Shown: in pieces, positions 1 through 4,693 of the stretch
Numbering within the stretch: the stretch's first letter is position 1
Layout of the letters: each line of letters starts with the position of its first letter
DNA from: Acidobacteriota bacterium
GTDB taxonomy: Bacteria; Acidobacteriota; Terriglobia; Terriglobales; Acidobacteriaceae
Length of the DNA: 5,200 nt
Assembly (NCBI GenBank): GCA_021841795.1
Contig: JAKCDN010000236.1
Coordinates: 1 to 5,200, forward strand
Reading direction: 5' to 3'
The notes under the pieces: generated by a model
What the model was told of the DNA's origin: nothing
Databases searched by the model: none
What the model saw: only the letters and a program-made list of their open reading frames with translations
Position numbers and translations under genes: made by a program

Positions 1-29
1 CCTGTCGGCGCTTTGTTACCAGATACTGA

Positions 30-170
30 ATGCATTTTGGGGGCCAACAGGAAGAGATACGGCGAGACGCAGAGATGCACGGCAGAGGCAAGAAAGAACC
101 CCTGGTTTGTCGAACGAATCCGACAGATTTGTCCAAAGTCTTGGACGCGATTGCGCAACAAGCTCGATAG
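30..170 (+). CDS. Doubtful 46-residue small protein
   Basis: The frame opens with ATG at 30, directly after an in-frame TGA at 27-29, and closes with TAG at 168-170. The product would be soluble and charged. Its C-terminal half (NPTDLSKVLDAIAQQAR) looks like a plausible amphipathic helix. No Shine-Dalgarno sequence precedes ATG 30 or the internal ATG at 75. The same frame stays open after the TAG until TGA at 405-407, so an alternative reading is a decayed longer gene with a premature stop. I recognise no family. This is listed only because it reads more like protein than its competitors here. Confidence 0.2.
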   Translation: MHFGGQQEEIRRDAEMHGRGKKEPLVCRTNPTDLSKVLDAIAQQAR

Positions 171-461
171 AGCATCGGGAGCGCGCGGCAGGCTGGCCTC
201 TACGGACAGCAGAACCCGCTGCGGCGGGGCGCAGACGAAGACGCCACCGTACTCGTCACGGTTGCGCGGCGCCGCGAGTGGTTTGCCGGGCGCGGATTTG
301 CGACGCGGACGGCGGATTCCGGCGAGACCAGAGGAGTGTCAAAGATTTGCGACAGCGGCGTGCAAAGCAGGAGCAGAATTCTGCGCATTTCGCGTCGATT
401 TGGATGACGCCAAATGGTCTCTAATTTGCATGGTTACGGAATCGGGGTGAATCCGTCCTAT

Positions 462-479
462 TGCTGCCAACAAGCAGCA
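462..479 (+). promoter_or_regulatory. Short inverted repeat just upstream of the GrlR-like gene's RBS
   Basis: TGCTGC (462-467) and GCAGCA (474-479) form a perfect 6-bp stem with a 6-base loop, ending 8 bases before the AGGAGG at 488-493. In mRNA it would be a leader hairpin that leaves the ribosome site free. It could equally be a small operator or chance. Confidence 0.3.
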
Positions 480-499
480 GGTTTGAAAGGAGGGCTCGT

Positions 500-889
500 A
501 TGGAAGGGTACTGGCTGACTCATTTCGAAACCGCCGAGAGCCGCGGCGACGGGATCTCCATTCTGCACGACGGCGAGCTTCTGGGCGGGGATCTGGAACA
601 TCTGTGGAGCGGCTCCTATGAAGAGGATGGCACGCACGTTTCAGCAAGGATCCGCATTGTTCCCGTGGTGGCGTGGCCAGAGGAGGAACTGATCGCGCGT
701 GAACCGCCGATTATCCTGTCATTGGCCGGACAGTTCACCGACGACTTTGCCCGGCTGGGAGGGAATGCGGAACACAAGAAAGATCTTCACTTTGACATCA
801 CGCTGCGCAAGTGCCGAGAGGCGCTCGCGGCCAAATCCCATCCCGAGGCAACGGCGGAAACCACCGTTCCGCAGGGCGCGAATAGATAG
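500..889 (+). CDS. GrlR-like small regulatory/beta-barrel protein
   Basis: The protein has 129 residues. ATG 500 is chosen because AGGAGG at 488-493 lies 6 bases upstream, an almost ideal ribosome binding site; an in-frame upstream ATG at 461 lacks one. The first half has the GrlR layout: an opening GYW strand, then GDGISILHDGELLGGD (residues 16-31), then WSGSYEEDGT (36-45) followed by alternating hydrophobic strand residues to about 58. A second strand region (70-78, IILSLAGQF) matches the later barrel strands. In enteropathogenic E. coli GrlR sequesters the activator GrlA and so represses the LEE type III secretion genes; distant relatives occur in many bacteria without such systems. No secretion gene or GrlA-like partner is visible here, so the regulatory role is inherited by name only. 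The C-terminus (from about 108) is polar and probably disordered. There is no signal peptide, so it is likely cytoplasmic. It stands alone and converges on ccmB. Confidence 0.65.
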   Translation: MEGYWLTHFETAESRGDGISILHDGELLGGDLEHLWSGSYEEDGTHVSARIRIVPVVAWPEEELIAREPPIILSLAGQFTDDFARLGGNAEHKKDLHFDITLRKCREALAAKSHPEATAETTVPQGANR

Positions 890-890
890 A

Positions 891-953
891 GCGGCGCATT
901 TGCGCCGGGCGCCGCGGAGGAGGGCGAGGAAGGCCGCAAGCCGGCACGGCCGG
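891..953. terminator. Hairpins in the convergent gap between the GrlR-like gene and ccmB
   Basis: GCGGCGC (891-897) pairs with GCGCCGC (909-915) as a 7-bp stem. A competing stem GGCGC/GCGCC (893-897 with 902-906) overlaps it. A second hairpin, CCGGC-ACG-GCCGG, occupies 941-953. All are G+C-rich and lie 2 bases after the plus-strand stop and 24 bases or more beyond the ccmB stop. None has a T tract on either strand, so a classical intrinsic terminator is not shown. A bidirectional termination or 3'-end-protecting role fits the position. Confidence 0.4.
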
Positions 954-976
954 ATCCAGCGGTGGGGTGACTGCGG

Positions 977-1645
977 CTATTCGGCGTGGAAGACGACGTC
1001 AAAGAGGAGGAGGCTGGCCGTGGTGAAGATGATGTCGTAGCCGAGGAGCATCTTGATCCAGAGGGTAGGTTCGCTTTCGCCGGTGATGATCAGGGTGGTG
1101 GACTGGACCATGGCGAGCAGCGCGGGGATAAAGATGGGAAACAGGATGAGCGAGAGAAGAAACTCGCGGTTGCGGCTGCTCATGGAGAGCGCGGCAAAGA
1201 AGATGCCGTTGGCGACCAGGGCCCAGGTGCCGAGCGGCAGAACGAGCGCGAGCAGCCAGGCGTTGCCGGCAACGTGGAGGTTGTAAAAGACGAAGAAGAA
1301 CGGGGCCAGGACGATTTGCACAATGGTGACGAAGAGGAAGTTGGCGATGGCCTTGGCCAGATAGAGCTCGGCGGCGGGCGCGGGGACCATGCGCTGTGCA
1401 TCCATGACCTGATGTCGGATTTCGCGGGCCCAGGCCTGATTGAGGGCGCTGACGGAGGCAAACATGGTGGCGACGCAGAGGACGCCGCCGGCGATGTGCT
1501 GCGCGAACTCGCCCTGCGGATCAAAGGCGATGGAGAAGAGGACGACCACCAGGCCGGAGAAGAAGAGCATGGAGATCAAGGCATCGAGGGTGCGCCACTC
1601 GATGCGGAGATCCTTGAGGAGATGAGTCCAAAGGGCGCGGGTCAC
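977..1645 (-). CDS. ccmB: Haem exporter/cytochrome c maturation permease CcmB
   Basis: The protein has 222 residues, the usual length for CcmB (about 220). CcmB is an inner-membrane subunit that works with the ATPase CcmA and with CcmC to release haem-loaded CcmE during cytochrome c maturation (System I). The N-terminal WTHLLKDLRIEWRTLDAL segment and the charged loop around AWAREIRHQVMDAQRMVPAP (71-90) are typical of the family. Six membrane helices can be placed at roughly 22-42, 50-69, 99-121, 128-152, 161-181 and 196-218. Translation starts at GTG (1645-1643), which shares the four bases GTGA with the ybaK stop, so it is probably coupled to ybaK translation. It is the last gene of the operon. 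ccmC, which commonly follows ccmB, is absent; the next gene points the other way. Confidence 0.93.
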   Translation of the reverse strand: MTRALWTHLLKDLRIEWRTLDALISMLFFSGLVVVLFSIAFDPQGEFAQHIAGGVLCVATMFASVSALNQAWAREIRHQVMDAQRMVPAPAAELYLAKAIANFLFVTIVQIVLAPFFFVFYNLHVAGNAWLLALVLPLGTWALVANGIFFAALSMSSRNREFLLSLILFPIFIPALLAMVQSTTLIITGESEPTLWIKMLLGYDIIFTTASLLLFDVVFHAE

Positions 1646-2151
1646 TCGTGTGCCTCCAATGGCCGAATCTCTTTGGTCAGGTCGGCGGTTTCAACCGGCG
1701 GACCGATGGCAGCGGCGGCGCGGAGGTAGTCCTCAGGAGCGAGGATGAGCTGCGTGCCGCGGGTTCCTGCAGAGACGCTGATCCTGTCGAAGAGGATCAC
1801 GGTTTCATCGATGAAGACGGGATAGGGTTTTTTGGCGCCAAAGACGGTGACGCCGCCGCGGATGTAGCCGGTAAGGGGCTGCACGTCCTTGAGGGGCGAC
1901 ATCTCCGCCTTGCGCCAGGCGCAGACGCGGGCAAGTTTTTTAAAGTCGAGCTCGGCGTCGCCCGGGATAACGGCGAAGGCATAGTCTCCGGAGCCGTTGG
2001 TGGTGAGGAGGGTTTTGAAGACCTGCTCGGGAGGCATGCCAATCTTCCGGGCGACGGCAATGGCGGTGAGATCATCGGGGTCGACTTCGTACTCGCGCAG
2101 TTCGAAGGCGATGCCGAGGGACTCAAGGAAGCGTGCGCCGTTGGTCTTCAT
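1642..2151 (-). CDS. ybaK: YbaK/EbsC family aminoacyl-tRNA deacylase (Cys-tRNA(Pro) type)
   Basis: The protein has 169 residues, close to the roughly 160 usual for YbaK. The family hydrolyses mischarged tRNA; E. coli YbaK removes cysteine from tRNA(Pro). It is a single cytoplasmic domain. Diagnostic stretches are VARKIGMPPEQVFKTLLT with a lysine at residue 46 (the position of the essential Lys46 of E. coli YbaK), LDFKKLARVCAWRKAEM, GYIRGGVTVFGAKK (usually GG-x-SP-x-G, here TVFG), VFIDE, and SAGTRGTQLILAPEDY near the end. Its ATG (2151-2149) overlaps the ccmA stop by four bases (ATGA) and its TGA overlaps the ccmB GTG by four bases, so it is wedged tightly between two subunits of one transporter. 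The family call is firm; substrate preference among YbaK, ProX and EbsC-like members is not settled by sequence alone. Confidence 0.9.
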   Translation of the reverse strand: MKTNGARFLESLGIAFELREYEVDPDDLTAIAVARKIGMPPEQVFKTLLTTNGSGDYAFAVIPGDAELDFKKLARVCAWRKAEMSPLKDVQPLTGYIRGGVTVFGAKKPYPVFIDETVILFDRISVSAGTRGTQLILAPEDYLRAAAAIGPPVETADLTKEIRPLEAHE

Positions 2152-2888
2152 CGCGCGGGGCTCTCCGGATCAATGCCCGATGGACCTGTCCGCGGCGATC
2201 CCGGCTCAAACGAGGCCACGCGGCCGGCGCGGAGGGTGAGAATCCAGTCGGCGATGGGCGCGGCAAGCTCGCGCTGATGGGTGGTGAGGACGATGGTGCG
2301 ATCACTGTGGCGGAAGCGGGAGAGAAGCTCAACCATCTGACGAGCGCTTTCGACATCCATATTGGAGAAAGGCTCATCGAGCAGGAGCAGCTCGGGTTGG
2401 GGGACCAGCACACGCGCAAGGGAGGTGCGCTGACGCATGCCCTGGGAGTACTGACCGAAGGTACGGGCAAGGGTGGGATCGAGACCCACCTGGCGCAGGG
2501 CCTCAGCGGGAGCGAGGCAGTGGCGACCGGGATAGAGTGAGGCGAAGTAGCGCAGGTTTTCCTGGGCGGTGAGCTCGTCATAGAGCATGGGCGCGTGGCT
2601 CATGTAGCCGATGCGGGCGCGCTCCTGCTGCGGCTCAGAGCCGCCGAAGACGCGCACGGCGCCATAGGTGGGCCGGAGCAGCCCGGCGAGGATGCGCAAC
2701 AGGGTGGATTTACCCGCGCCATTTTCACCGAGGAGGACGTAGCAGCGTCCGGGCTCGAGATCGACTGTGACCTGGCGGAGGGCGGCAAAGCTACCGAAGA
2801 GCTTGGAGACCTGCTGGATGCGCGCACAGGGCTCCACGGACCGAGCGCATGTCTGTGTGAGTTCGGCGCCGGGTGCGTTCGTGGTCAT
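2148..2888 (-). CDS. ccmA: Cytochrome c maturation ABC transporter ATPase CcmA
   Basis: This is an ABC ATPase of 246 residues. Visible motifs in order are Walker A GENGAGKST (54-62), the CcmA-like YMSHAPMLYDELTAQENL segment (95-112), which has His where most ABC proteins have the Q-loop Gln, signature YSQGMRQR (147-154), Walker B LLLLDEP (167-173) and the switch His in TTHQ. CcmA powers release of haem-loaded CcmE together with CcmB and CcmC. It is longer than E. coli CcmA (about 207), with roughly 20 extra N-terminal residues and a Pro/Ser/Glu-rich C-terminal tail. ATG 2888 begins 4 bases after the ccmE stop and has no clear Shine-Dalgarno, which suggests translational coupling. A GTG at 2837 (residue 18) is an alternative start nearer the usual length. 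The frame continues open upstream through ccmE, but that part is antiparallel-free shadow sequence in another frame of ccmE, not a fusion. Confidence 0.93.
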   Translation of the reverse strand: MTTNAPGAELTQTCARSVEPCARIQQVSKLFGSFAALRQVTVDLEPGRCYVLLGENGAGKSTLLRILAGLLRPTYGAVRVFGGSEPQQERARIGYMSHAPMLYDELTAQENLRYFASLYPGRHCLAPAEALRQVGLDPTLARTFGQYSQGMRQRTSLARVLVPQPELLLLDEPFSNMDVESARQMVELLSRFRHSDRTIVLTTHQRELAAPIADWILTLRAGRVASFEPGSPRTGPSGIDPESPAR

Positions 2889-2892
2889 GCGA

Positions 2893-3405
2893 TCAGTTGG
2901 CGTCAGATGGCGTGGAAGCGTGCGCCGGACTGGACACGGCAGCAGTCTTGGCCGGTGCGGGCGACTCAGGCTGCGCTCCGGGCTGGGCCGGAGCATACTT
3001 GCTCGCACACTTGGCCTGGAGTGTGGTGGCATGGAAGACGCCGTCGCGGCCATAGGTACCGCCGGCCACGGCTTCAGAGTCATCCTTAAAGGTGTCGGGA
3101 GGCGGCTCCGACCCGTCATAGACCACCTTGAGGGTGGGGCCGGCGGCGGCGCTGGCCATGTGGCTCTCATACTCGTTGATGACGAAGTCAGCGTGAGGAC
3201 CATTGCGCTGAATGGAGCCGGGAACGACGAAGCCATCGACACGGAGATTGCGGGTATAGGCCTTGTTGCCCATGGCGCGCAGCTCCGTAATTTTGACGTA
3301 ATAGCTTTTGCTGGAGCCGTAACCGGAGTAAGCCAGCCAGCCGACGGTGGCGAGAATCACGACCACCGCGATACCGATGCGCAGATTGTTGGGTGAAGCC
3401 TTCAT
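2893..3405 (-). CDS. ccmE: Cytochrome c maturation haem chaperone CcmE, Cys (CxxxY) variant
   Basis: The protein has 170 residues. CcmE is a membrane-anchored periplasmic haem chaperone that binds haem covalently and passes it to apocytochrome c through CcmF. It has a short N-terminus, one membrane helix (about 9-27), then the OB-fold domain: YYVKITEL (35-42), LRVDGFVVPGSI (54-65), DFVINE (73-78), LKVVYDGSEPPPDTFKDDSEAVAGG (92-116, given as the family's P-D-F and G-G landmarks) and GVFHATTLQAK (122-132). Where classical CcmE has His in an HxxxY motif, this protein has Cys133-Ala-Ser-Lys-Tyr137 (CxxxY). An Ala/Pro/Ser-rich tail of about 33 residues follows. ATG 3405 is chosen because AGAAGG lies 4 bases upstream; an in-frame TTG at 3435 is the longer alternative. 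It is the first recognisable gene of the ccmE-ccmA-ybaK-ccmB operon. The 206-base gap upstream (3406-3611) shows no gene and no strong promoter, only a pyrimidine-rich stretch before the RBS on the coding strand. Confidence 0.93.
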   Translation of the reverse strand: MKASPNNLRIGIAVVVILATVGWLAYSGYGSSKSYYVKITELRAMGNKAYTRNLRVDGFVVPGSIQRNGPHADFVINEYESHMASAAAGPTLKVVYDGSEPPPDTFKDDSEAVAGGTYGRDGVFHATTLQAKCASKYAPAQPGAQPESPAPAKTAAVSSPAHASTPSDAN

Positions 3406-3611
3406 GATGCCTTCTTTAACGATACAAGAAGACAAGGAACAAGGGAAACGGGATCCGGGGACGGCGGGGCGGAAAGGCTACGGCAATTCCCGGTTCCTGT
3501 GGCCTTTTTCGATTGCAAACCCTGCCGCCGCTCCCCGGGTCGCGTCGACTGGGGCGCTGGGGCTTGAGGATACGGCGACGCCGGAATCGCGCTAGGGCTG
3601 CCGGCACCTCA

Positions 3612-3746
3612 TCAGTGGGTGCGACGCAGTTTGCCGCACCAGCCGGAGCTTTTGCGGGTGGCGGCGCGGGTGGGATCAAGGGACGTGGCGATCAGCGGCG
3701 CGACGATGGTGGCGATAAGAACCAGCTCGACGACGAGGTCACGCAT
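3612..3746 (-). CDS. Membrane micropeptide, 44 residues (copy 3 of tandem family)
   Basis: I do not recognise a named family. The start ATG (3746-3744) has GGAGG at 3752-3756, 5 bases upstream, an excellent ribosome binding site for so small a gene. Residues 4-23 form one hydrophobic helix (MRDLVVELVLIATIVAP to residue 17, then LIATS), followed by a basic Ser/Thr/Arg/Lys tail with a single Cys in SSGWCGKLRRTH. By the positive-inside rule the N-terminus would face outwards and the tail inwards. It shares the M-x-D-L start, Pro17 and P-x-I-x-x pattern with the proteins at 4122-4274 and 3770-3871. Its start lies 23 bases after the stop of the latter. It precedes ccmE on the same strand by 206 bases, so co-transcription is possible. 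The single-helix architecture resembles CcmD, but I see no CcmD-specific signature. Confidence 0.6.
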   Translation of the reverse strand: MRDLVVELVLIATIVAPLIATSLDPTRAATRKSSGWCGKLRRTH

Positions 3747-3769
3747 GGGAACCTCCAGTTCAATGACGC

Positions 3770-3871
3770 TCAACGGCTGCGCGCAACAGCCCTGACCCGC
3801 CGCAGGGACGCGAGGATCACAGGCATCATGATCATGGCGACAAAGGCGAATCCGAGGAAGAAGACCGACAT
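3770..3871 (-). CDS. Membrane micropeptide, 33 residues (copy 2 of tandem family)
   Basis: This tiny single-helix protein has a hydrophobic run at residues 3-22 and a short strongly basic end (LRRVRAVARSR). ATG 3871 is chosen because it puts Pro at residue 17, exactly as in the two neighbouring micropeptides, followed by V-I-L-A-S, comparable to L-I-A-T-S and A-I-A-A-V in the others. The ribosome site is weak: only AGG about 10 bases upstream. The frame is open further upstream, but that part is Pro/Ser/Phe-rich and looks non-coding. It is the least certain of the three. Its function is unknown; candidates are a small regulator or stabiliser of a membrane complex, or a toxic peptide. Confidence 0.45.
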   Translation of the reverse strand: MSVFFLGFAFVAMIMMPVILASLRRVRAVARSR

Positions 3872-3954
3872 GGGCGCGAAACCTGATTTGGCCGGCGGGC
3901 AAGCCCGACAGCGGGATGAGCGATCAAAGAAGAACGATAGCCCCGAAAAGAGCC

Positions 3955-4003
3955 GCGTGGGAATCACGCCGGGGTGGGACAGGAATGACCCATATGGGTG
4001 GGA
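3955..4003. repeat. Palindrome-rich, REP-like intergenic patch
   Basis: Within about 50 bases lie three ordered elements: a perfect 5-bp stem GCGTG (3955-3959)/CACGC (3965-3969); the 12-base palindrome ACCCATATGGGT (3988-3999); and the 8-base word GGGTGGGA twice (3972-3979 and 3996-4003). The patch sits between the first and second micropeptide genes. It could be a dispersed intergenic repeat, an mRNA-stabilising structure or a regulator site. The sequence alone cannot choose. Confidence 0.35.
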
Positions 4004-4121
4004 AAACGGAAAAGGCGAGAGGGGGGAAACAGGGATCACTTGGGGAACAGGACAAGCGAATGAGGAAATGGACCGGCGCAGAGGCGGCTGCGAGGCGCTT
4101 GGGCACTGCCGACGCAGAAGG

Positions 4122-4274
4122 CTAGCGGCTGGCGGGAAGGGTCGCGGCCGGAAATTCGATGGCCTTGGCCTGGCACTCAGGGGCGCTGCGGCGCTTGCGA
4201 GCCGGCATGACCGCGGCGATGGCCGGGGAGGCCACCAAGGTTACAAAAACAAGCGCGATGATGAGGTCATGCAT
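4122..4274 (-). CDS. Membrane micropeptide, 50 residues (copy 1 of tandem family)
   Basis: ATG (4274-4272) to TAG (4124-4122). The hydrophobic helix spans about residues 4-23 (MHDLIIALVFVTLVASP through Pro17, then A-I-A-A-V). A basic patch PARKRRSAPECQAK (24-37) and a neutral tail follow. N-out/C-in topology is likely. The ribosome site is modest (GGATGG about 10 bases upstream). The first 30 coding bases match those of the gene at 3612-3746 at 24 positions, and the octamer GAACTGGA precedes both starts, so the two genes look like duplicates. It is the first gene downstream of the GTAAC/GTTAC palindrome region. I know no named family. A signal-peptide reading (helix followed by A-x-A near 19-21) is an alternative. 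Confidence 0.55.
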   Translation of the reverse strand: MHDLIIALVFVTLVASPAIAAVMPARKRRSAPECQAKAIEFPAATLPASR

Positions 4275-4364
4275 GAGACAGGCACCATCCAGTTCTTAGA
4301 TTTGCCGCCACAAGGGCGACGTAACAACTGCGAGCGGCAAGAGTAACCACACAAAAACGCCTCA

Positions 4365-4384
4365 GGTAACTCTTACTGGTTACC
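4365..4384. promoter_or_regulatory. Inverted repeat GGTAAC-N8-GTTACC, candidate operator
   Basis: The arms 4365-4370 and 4379-4384 are perfect complements, 6 bp each, with an 8-base spacer. This is the size and symmetry expected for a dimeric helix-turn-helix repressor. It lies directly downstream (in the minus direction) of the promoter-like pair at 4386-4415, where a transcription start would be expected. The regulator is unknown. Confidence 0.4.
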
Positions 4385-4385
4385 G

Positions 4386-4415
4386 ATCTTACTGCGACTC
4401 AGCAGCCGACTGCAA
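4386..4415 (-). promoter_or_regulatory. Weak sigma70-like promoter reading towards the micropeptides
   Basis: On the minus strand TTGCAG (4415-4410) and TAAGAT (4391-4386) are separated by 18 bases. The -35 box matches consensus at 3 of 6 positions and the -10 box at 4 of 6. Transcription would start near 4379, inside the inverted repeat at 4365-4384, and run into the micropeptide gene at 4274. Support is mainly positional. Confidence 0.3.
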
Positions 4416-4502
4416 CTGGAATCTGCCGATTTTCAAGGAAAATGGCTACAACTAAAGGTTCAGCACGGGATTGAGCGAGGCAATTCGGTCTGGCGCGAAT
4501 TA

Positions 4503-4516
4503 GTTACTCGGGTAAC
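4503..4516. promoter_or_regulatory. Inverted repeat GTTAC-TCGG-GTAAC, second candidate site
   Basis: The arms 4503-4507 and 4512-4516 are complementary, 5 bp each, with a 4-base spacer. It uses the same pentamer as the inverted repeat at 4365-4384, about 135 bases away centre to centre, so it may be a second binding site for the same protein. Further single copies of the pentamer occur at 4321-4325 and 4343-4347. Confidence 0.35.
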
Positions 4517-4693
4517 CTTATGTTTTCTCGACGACGGTCAAAAGATCTCTCGACCGGGCGGGAAAGCGAATGAAGCCCTGCGGATGGGGGTGAAGGGAGA
4601 TCCGGCGGGGATGGGCGAAGACCGCTTTCGCGTGGGCGATGGTCCGGAGCGAGGCGCTCGGAGCGGATGCGGTGAAATTTGCAAACGGCGTTG

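Larger units (their letters stand above)
1..499. other. Left-edge region without a confident gene
   Basis: No frame on either strand has a convincing protein. The longer open frames here are Arg/Ala/Pro-rich, lack a ribosome binding site and resemble nothing I know. One 46-codon frame at 30-170 is listed separately as doubtful. A weak sigma70-like pair (TTGGAT at 400-405, TAATTT at 422-427, 16-base spacer) could drive the gene at 500, but each box matches consensus at only half its positions. The stretch may be a long leader plus remnants of a decayed gene. Confidence 0.5.
4275..4693. other. Intergenic region upstream of the micropeptide genes
   Basis: No convincing gene is seen in 419 bases. 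The part at 4321-4520 is visibly lower in G+C than its surroundings and holds the inverted repeats and promoter-like boxes listed separately. The part at 4521-4693 follows the stop of the peptidase gene. It contains only a weak hairpin (GAGC 4647-4650 with GCTC 4656-4659) without a T tract, so no clear terminator is shown. Confidence 0.55.

Noticed and set aside
986..1729. Long plus-strand open frame, Glu/Asp/Gly-rich, opposite ccmB
   Set aside because: It is the antisense image of ccmB, which has a firm family match; the composition is typical of an opposite-strand shadow in G+C-rich DNA and it has no domain.
2889..3242. N-terminal extension of the ccmA frame, suggesting a fused larger ABC protein
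   Set aside because: The extension overlaps ccmE in another frame, is Ser/Pro/Arg-rich and lacks any domain; ATG 2888 directly after the ccmE stop gives a normal CcmA.
3612..3902. 96-residue version of the 44-residue micropeptide with an earlier start
   Set aside because: The upstream part overlaps the neighbouring micropeptide in another frame and looks random, whereas the internal ATG at 3746 has GGAGG at ideal spacing.
3612..4274. Micropeptides as CcmD homologues
   Set aside because: Size, single helix and proximity to ccm genes fit, but I see no CcmD signature, there are three copies, and they are 5' of ccmE instead of next to ccmC. The idea is kept only as an alternative role.
3513..4346. 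277-codon plus-strand frame spanning the micropeptide region
   Set aside because: Highly biased to Arg, Gly, Asp and Ala with no recognisable domain. It runs antisense to three short frames that share a conserved pattern and, for one, an excellent ribosome site.
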